Positions 60,321 to 64,000 of a stretch of DNA of 64,000 nucleotides are shown here, piece by piece (position 1 is the first letter of the stretch; each line of letters starts with the position of its first letter). The notes below the pieces were generated by a model that was not told the origin of the DNA, did no database searches, and was given only the letters and a program-made list of their open reading frames with translations. Origin of the DNA: Anas platyrhynchos. Its lineage: Eukaryota; Chordata; Aves; Anseriformes; Anatidae. The translations under genes were made by a program, and so were the position numbers. The stretch covers positions 83,472,501-83,536,500 of the forward strand of contig NC_092621.1 in NCBI RefSeq assembly GCF_047663525.1, read 5' to 3'.

Positions 60321-61503
60321 TAAGCCTTCGGTTTCGTGCGCGTGTGGCAAAGCCTTTGATGCAGGCATCTCCCTCTGCGCCGAAGTCGTTGGGCGAAGCC
60401 CCCTGCTCTGGGGGGTCCGGGGGGAGGTGGGCTCAGAGAAATCGCCCGGCCCCCCCCCCCGATGCCCCCAGGAGCTGCCGCGGGTCCCGTCCCGGGGGCA
60501 TCCCGCACCCCTCGTCGGAGCGCTGAGTCCCTGGGGGCTTGAGGCGAGGGGGGGCACACACAGGAGGAAGGGGCGACTCCGAGACCCCCCGGGAGGTCCC
60601 CAAACGACGTCCAACACGGCGGCCCCCCGGGCAGCCAGGGCGGCGGGCTGCCGGGTGGGGCCACGGAACAAACGGATTCGCGACCCCCGACACGGCCAGC
60701 AGGACCCAGGGCCGGGGGTGTCCCGGGAGGGGCTCCCCGAGGACCGGGCTCCCCCCTGGGGTCTGACGCCGCAGCTGGTTGCGGATCCCGGTGGGGCGGG
60801 AGGAGGAGAGGCGCCCGGTGCCCCCTGGTTCTGGGGGCTACACGCCGGGACCCCCCCGGGCGGAGCCGCTCGGGGCCGGGGCTGGGCCCCCGGAGCTGGT
60901 GGATGCTGGCACCGAGCATCAGGACCGGGCTGACCCCCCCCCCCGCCCCTCTGCCGCAGCCCCGGGAGGAGTCGAGGGGGAGTGTAACAGGCAATCAACT
61001 TTTTTTCTTTTTCCTTTTTTTCCCTCCCTTCCCCCCCCCCCCCCCCTTTTTTTTTTTCATTCTCCCGCCCGGGAGCAGCCGGCCACCGGGAGTTTTGCCC
61101 GAAGTGGCAGCAGACCAGCCACCGACCCCCGTCTCCCCTCCCCCTCCCTCCGAGGGGGTCCTGATACAGCGGGAAGGGGGGGGGCGCCGAGGGCACGGCG
61201 GACGGGGCGGGGGTGTCCCACGCCTCCCCTTTTCCCCTTGTCGTCGACCTCCCTCTCGGGGTCCGTTCCCCGGGGGGAGGAAATCCAGGGGGCAGCCGGC
61301 GACCCCTTCCCCACTCCCCCATCCGCCACCGGGGCGGCGACCCCATCGGAGCGGCGGCGACCCCAGACCCCAGACCCTGGACCCCAGACCCCGCGCCCCG
61401 GCTTCGGCGTCGGCGGCGGCCCCGGCGCTGTCCGTGGTGCTGGGCCCGCCCCGAGCGCCGCCAAGCCCGGCCCTCGCCGCCCGCCTCGGAGCCAGAGGGG
61501 AAC
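60321..61503. other. GC/CpG-rich region
   Basis: C and G runs (60451-60460, 60936-60945, 61029-61059) and degenerate CCCAGACCC units at 61366-61394. A 300-450 codon open frame on each strand is due to composition and the adjoining pentamer repeat. No gene is supported. Confidence 0.45.
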
Positions 61504-61795
61504 CCCCATCCCATCCCATCCCATCCCATCCCATCCCATCCCATCCCATCCCATCCCATCCCATCCCATCCCATCCCATCCCATCCCATCCCATCCCATC
61601 CCATCCCATCCCATCCCATCCCAATTCTGTCCCATCCCACCTCATCCTATCCCATCCCATCCCATCCCATCCAAATCCCATCTCAATCCCATCCCACCCC
61701 TCTCACTTCAACTCCATCCCACCCCATCCCATCCCATCCCATCCCATCCCATCCCATCCCATCCCATCCCATCCCATCCCATCCCATCCCACCCC
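61504..61795. repeat. (ATCCC)n satellite-like tract
   Basis: About 24 exact CCCAT pentamers (61504-61623), a degenerate stretch with CAATCC and CACCTCATCC units, then about 15 more exact pentamers (61722-61795). It has the same pentamer as 48124-48170. It reads Ile-Pro-Ser-His in all + frames and Gly-Trp-Asp-Met in minus frames, which are artefacts. Confidence 0.98.
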
Positions 61796-63600
61796 AGGTG
61801 CTCCCTGCCCCATCCACGCAGCCGCCGCTTTTCGGGAACTTTTTCCCCGCCCAGGAGGTCGCTTTATGTCGGGAACCCGCCTAAAATGCCACAAGGATCC
61901 CCCTGCAGCCCGTCTGTCGCTGTTCGGGTGTCCCCAGCCCTCCCGAAAATGTACACCGAGTTGGCTGAAAGTGCCAAGGAAAACCACTTCGCATCCAGAT
62001 TTTATTGGTAGCCTTAGTGGTAATACAGAAATAAAAATAAAACCCAAGCGCACTCGAAGAGGGAAGCATCTCCCAAACAGCTCCGCCGGTCCCCACCCGA
62101 GGACGACCCAAAATCTGGCTCTTAATTAAATTAGGAAGAACCTCGTTGGGAGCAAAAGTAAGGGTTACACCTGCGAGAAAGGGACCGAAAATCGGGAAAA
62201 GCTGGCAAAAGCGACCATCTAAGTGGCAACACCTCGCCTGGCATTTGCTGAGAACCACCGGGACACTATTAAACGGGTGCCGAGCACCGCTGGTGCCTTT
62301 TTGCACCCCACGGGGACCCGCAGGGGCAGCACCCGTGCTGGGGGAAGGCACTTCTGTGCCGCCTGCTGCGGGGGGCGAGGAGGGCTCCTTGCATCATCGG
62401 CTTCGCTGTGCGAAACAAAACTGCATTTCTTCGCGTGGCGAGCCAGCCCGGCAAAGGGAAGGCGTAAAACGGCCCCGGGAGGTGGGGAGGGGGGGAGATG
62501 CGCGGGAGGGGGATTTGTCTAATGGTGCCAGGGGTGGCAGCTTTAAGGGAGAAGTGTGAAGGCACAAGGCTGCGGCCGGTCCCTTGCCAGGCGATAGGGG
62601 ATTAGGTAGGGCTTGAGGAAAAGAGAAATGGAAGCGACAAAAGACGGCGACCCAGGCCTTTCCAGAGAAGGGTCAGCTCTCTCCTGCGCAGCACTTAGTG
62701 GGAAATTACTGCTGCTATTGTCTCCTATGCTATGGACAAACCAGCCCGCGGAGCTGGCTCCCGGAAATATTCGCATTTGCCTTACCCCAGCAGAGGGGTC
62801 CTGGGGGCAGCGGGGGCCGGGCAAGCACCGCTCGCCTTTCCCACCCGTGTTTCTCCTCCTTTGGGCCAAGGGAGAAGGCGGTGCCGGCGTGTGGGAGCCG
62901 CCGGGGAGCCAAAACTCGCCCAAAGTTAGCAGGAAACCCACCCAGCTCCCCCGGGAAAATAGTAAAAACCTCCCCCAGGAATAAAAAAATTTAATAAAAA
63001 TGACCGGGGGCTGAGCGCTGCTGGCACGGGGGAAGCAGTGCTGGCAGCGAGTGGGCTTTTTGGGGCCGGGGTTTGCTGCCCAAAAACCGTCCGGGACCCC
63101 CGGCAAGGCTGCAAGCCGCAGGTGCTCCCCCTGAAAAGTCCCAAAGTTAAACCAGGGCGGCGTGGACCGGGACCCGCAGCTCACCTCCAGCCTGAGAGGT
63201 TCCCCCCAAGTGTCAATGAAAACGTTCACTTCTGCTTTTATTCACATTTTTTTTTATTATTTTTATTTATTTATTTTATATATATATCAACTCAAAGGCA
63301 CTTCCAGCGGGCGAGGAAGCAGGAAGGGGCTCCCGGCCGGCCCCACCGCCCCGGGCTCCCACCACCAAACCCGCTCCATCGGGAGCCAGACTTGTGCCAC
63401 CTTGTGCGGGTGTTGCGTGCTGCTGGAGCCGCGCAAACTGCGCCAGGGCACGGGGTTTTCTCCGCCTTCACACCCATCAGGGGGAATAAAACGTCTCTGA
63501 GGGGCAAAACTGCAGCCGGCGGTCGGCGCGGGCTGGGCGATGCTGTCCTCGCCGTCACGTTTGGCCACTTTTTGTTCCTGCCACCAGCATTTAGGGGACC
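61796..63600. other. Mixed GC-rich non-coding sequence
   Basis: Alternating GC-rich and complex sequence. AT-rich patch at 61995-62135 with TTAATTAAATTAGG, CpG-rich 62285-62600 and 62820-63190, T/TA-rich tract at 63248-63290. Open frames are short or compositional. No exon is recognised. Confidence 0.4.
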
Positions 63601-64000
63601 GTGCTGAGCACGGCGAAATTTAGAGATGCGGCAAAGCTGCTTCTTTGAGCCTACTTTGAAGTAGTAATGCTAGTGGGTCTGAAATCCAGATCTACGCGCT
63701 AATCTATGGTTTCGCCTTCAAACGGAGCTGAGTTACAAAGAGCTCGGGAAGATTTTGCATCTATTCAGCAGGCACAAAATCTTTAATTTTCTGAGGAGCA
63801 AAAACTCCCCAAGAAACTTCATATAGCTCCTTAGGTTTTGCTTAGCATACGTGATAAAACATTGATTGTCGCAGTTTGGTGACCCATGAAATTTGGGGGT
63901 TAGTTTTCTCTTCAGACCAGAGCATATAATTATGCAAATAAAGAGCTGTCACTGATCTAGTGAAATACTCACAAACACATGCAATCCGAAATGGAACAGA
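63601..64000. promoter_or_regulatory. Candidate enhancer-like segment at window edge
   Basis: Complex AT-rich sequence with a POU octamer ATGCAAAT at 63932-63939 and no simple repeats. It continues past the window. Role is inferred from appearance only. Confidence 0.3.

Noticed and set aside
60303..62129. Frames of over 400 codons on both strands around the ATCCC array
   Set aside because: The repeat is five bases long, so no frame meets a stop, and the flanks are GC-rich. Residues are Ile-Pro-Ser-His or Gly-Trp-Asp-Met repeats.

Overview
The window is a stretch of amniote genome, most likely avian or another sauropsid. It carries one recognisable protein-coding gene, NR2F1 (COUP-TFI), complete on the + strand in three coding exons: 32971-33418, 36403-36930 and 41651-41931. 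Spliced, these give a 418-residue orphan nuclear receptor. The zinc-finger DNA-binding domain is in exon 1 and the ligand-binding domain is split over exons 2 and 3. The vertebrate call rests on the exon structure, the GT/AG introns and the protein itself. The sauropsid call is an inference from the compact introns, the very CpG-rich flanks, the abundance of short tandem repeats and the absence of any recognisable mammalian SINE or LINE.

Layout. Positions 1-13080 are AT-rich, non-coding and mostly featureless. Positions 13085-16000 hold a GC-richer island of unknown origin and a long (TA)n tract. From about 16000 to 30700, CpG-rich blocks alternate with AT-rich, complex, homeodomain-motif-bearing segments. 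This is the pattern of a developmental regulator with CpG islands and long-range enhancers. In other amniotes the antisense lncRNA NR2F1-AS1 starts divergently in this region, but no exon of it can be placed from sequence alone. The proximal promoter lies at about 30680-30960 (CCAAT box, TATA-like box, DR1-like nuclear receptor site). It is followed by a roughly 2.1 kb leader rich in CT, CTC, GAA and homopolymer tracts that contains four short ATG upstream ORFs. Intron 1 is 2,984 bp and has a CpG-rich block directly before exon 2. Intron 2 is 4,720 bp and has an AT-rich central part with a near-consensus DR1, a 36-bp duplication, a perfect small hairpin and a 3' splice site with an unusually long AG-free zone. 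The 3' UTR runs to a poly(A) signal at 42786. Positions 42812-64000 are non-coding: several orphan CpG-rich blocks, AT-rich enhancer-like segments and a cluster of long pentamer/hexamer/tetramer repeats (47754-49141, 50926-51010, 55655-56492, 61504-61795).

How it works together. NR2F1 acts as a DNA-binding homo- or heterodimer on direct repeats of AGGTCA. Such elements are visible in its own promoter (30867-30880) and in intron 2 (40170-40182), so feedback by NR2F1, NR2F2, RXR or RAR is a testable idea. No operon-like, mobile, CRISPR or otherwise novel multi-gene system is visible. The interest of the window is regulatory and structural, and almost all long open frames outside NR2F1 are low-complexity or GC-rich artefacts.
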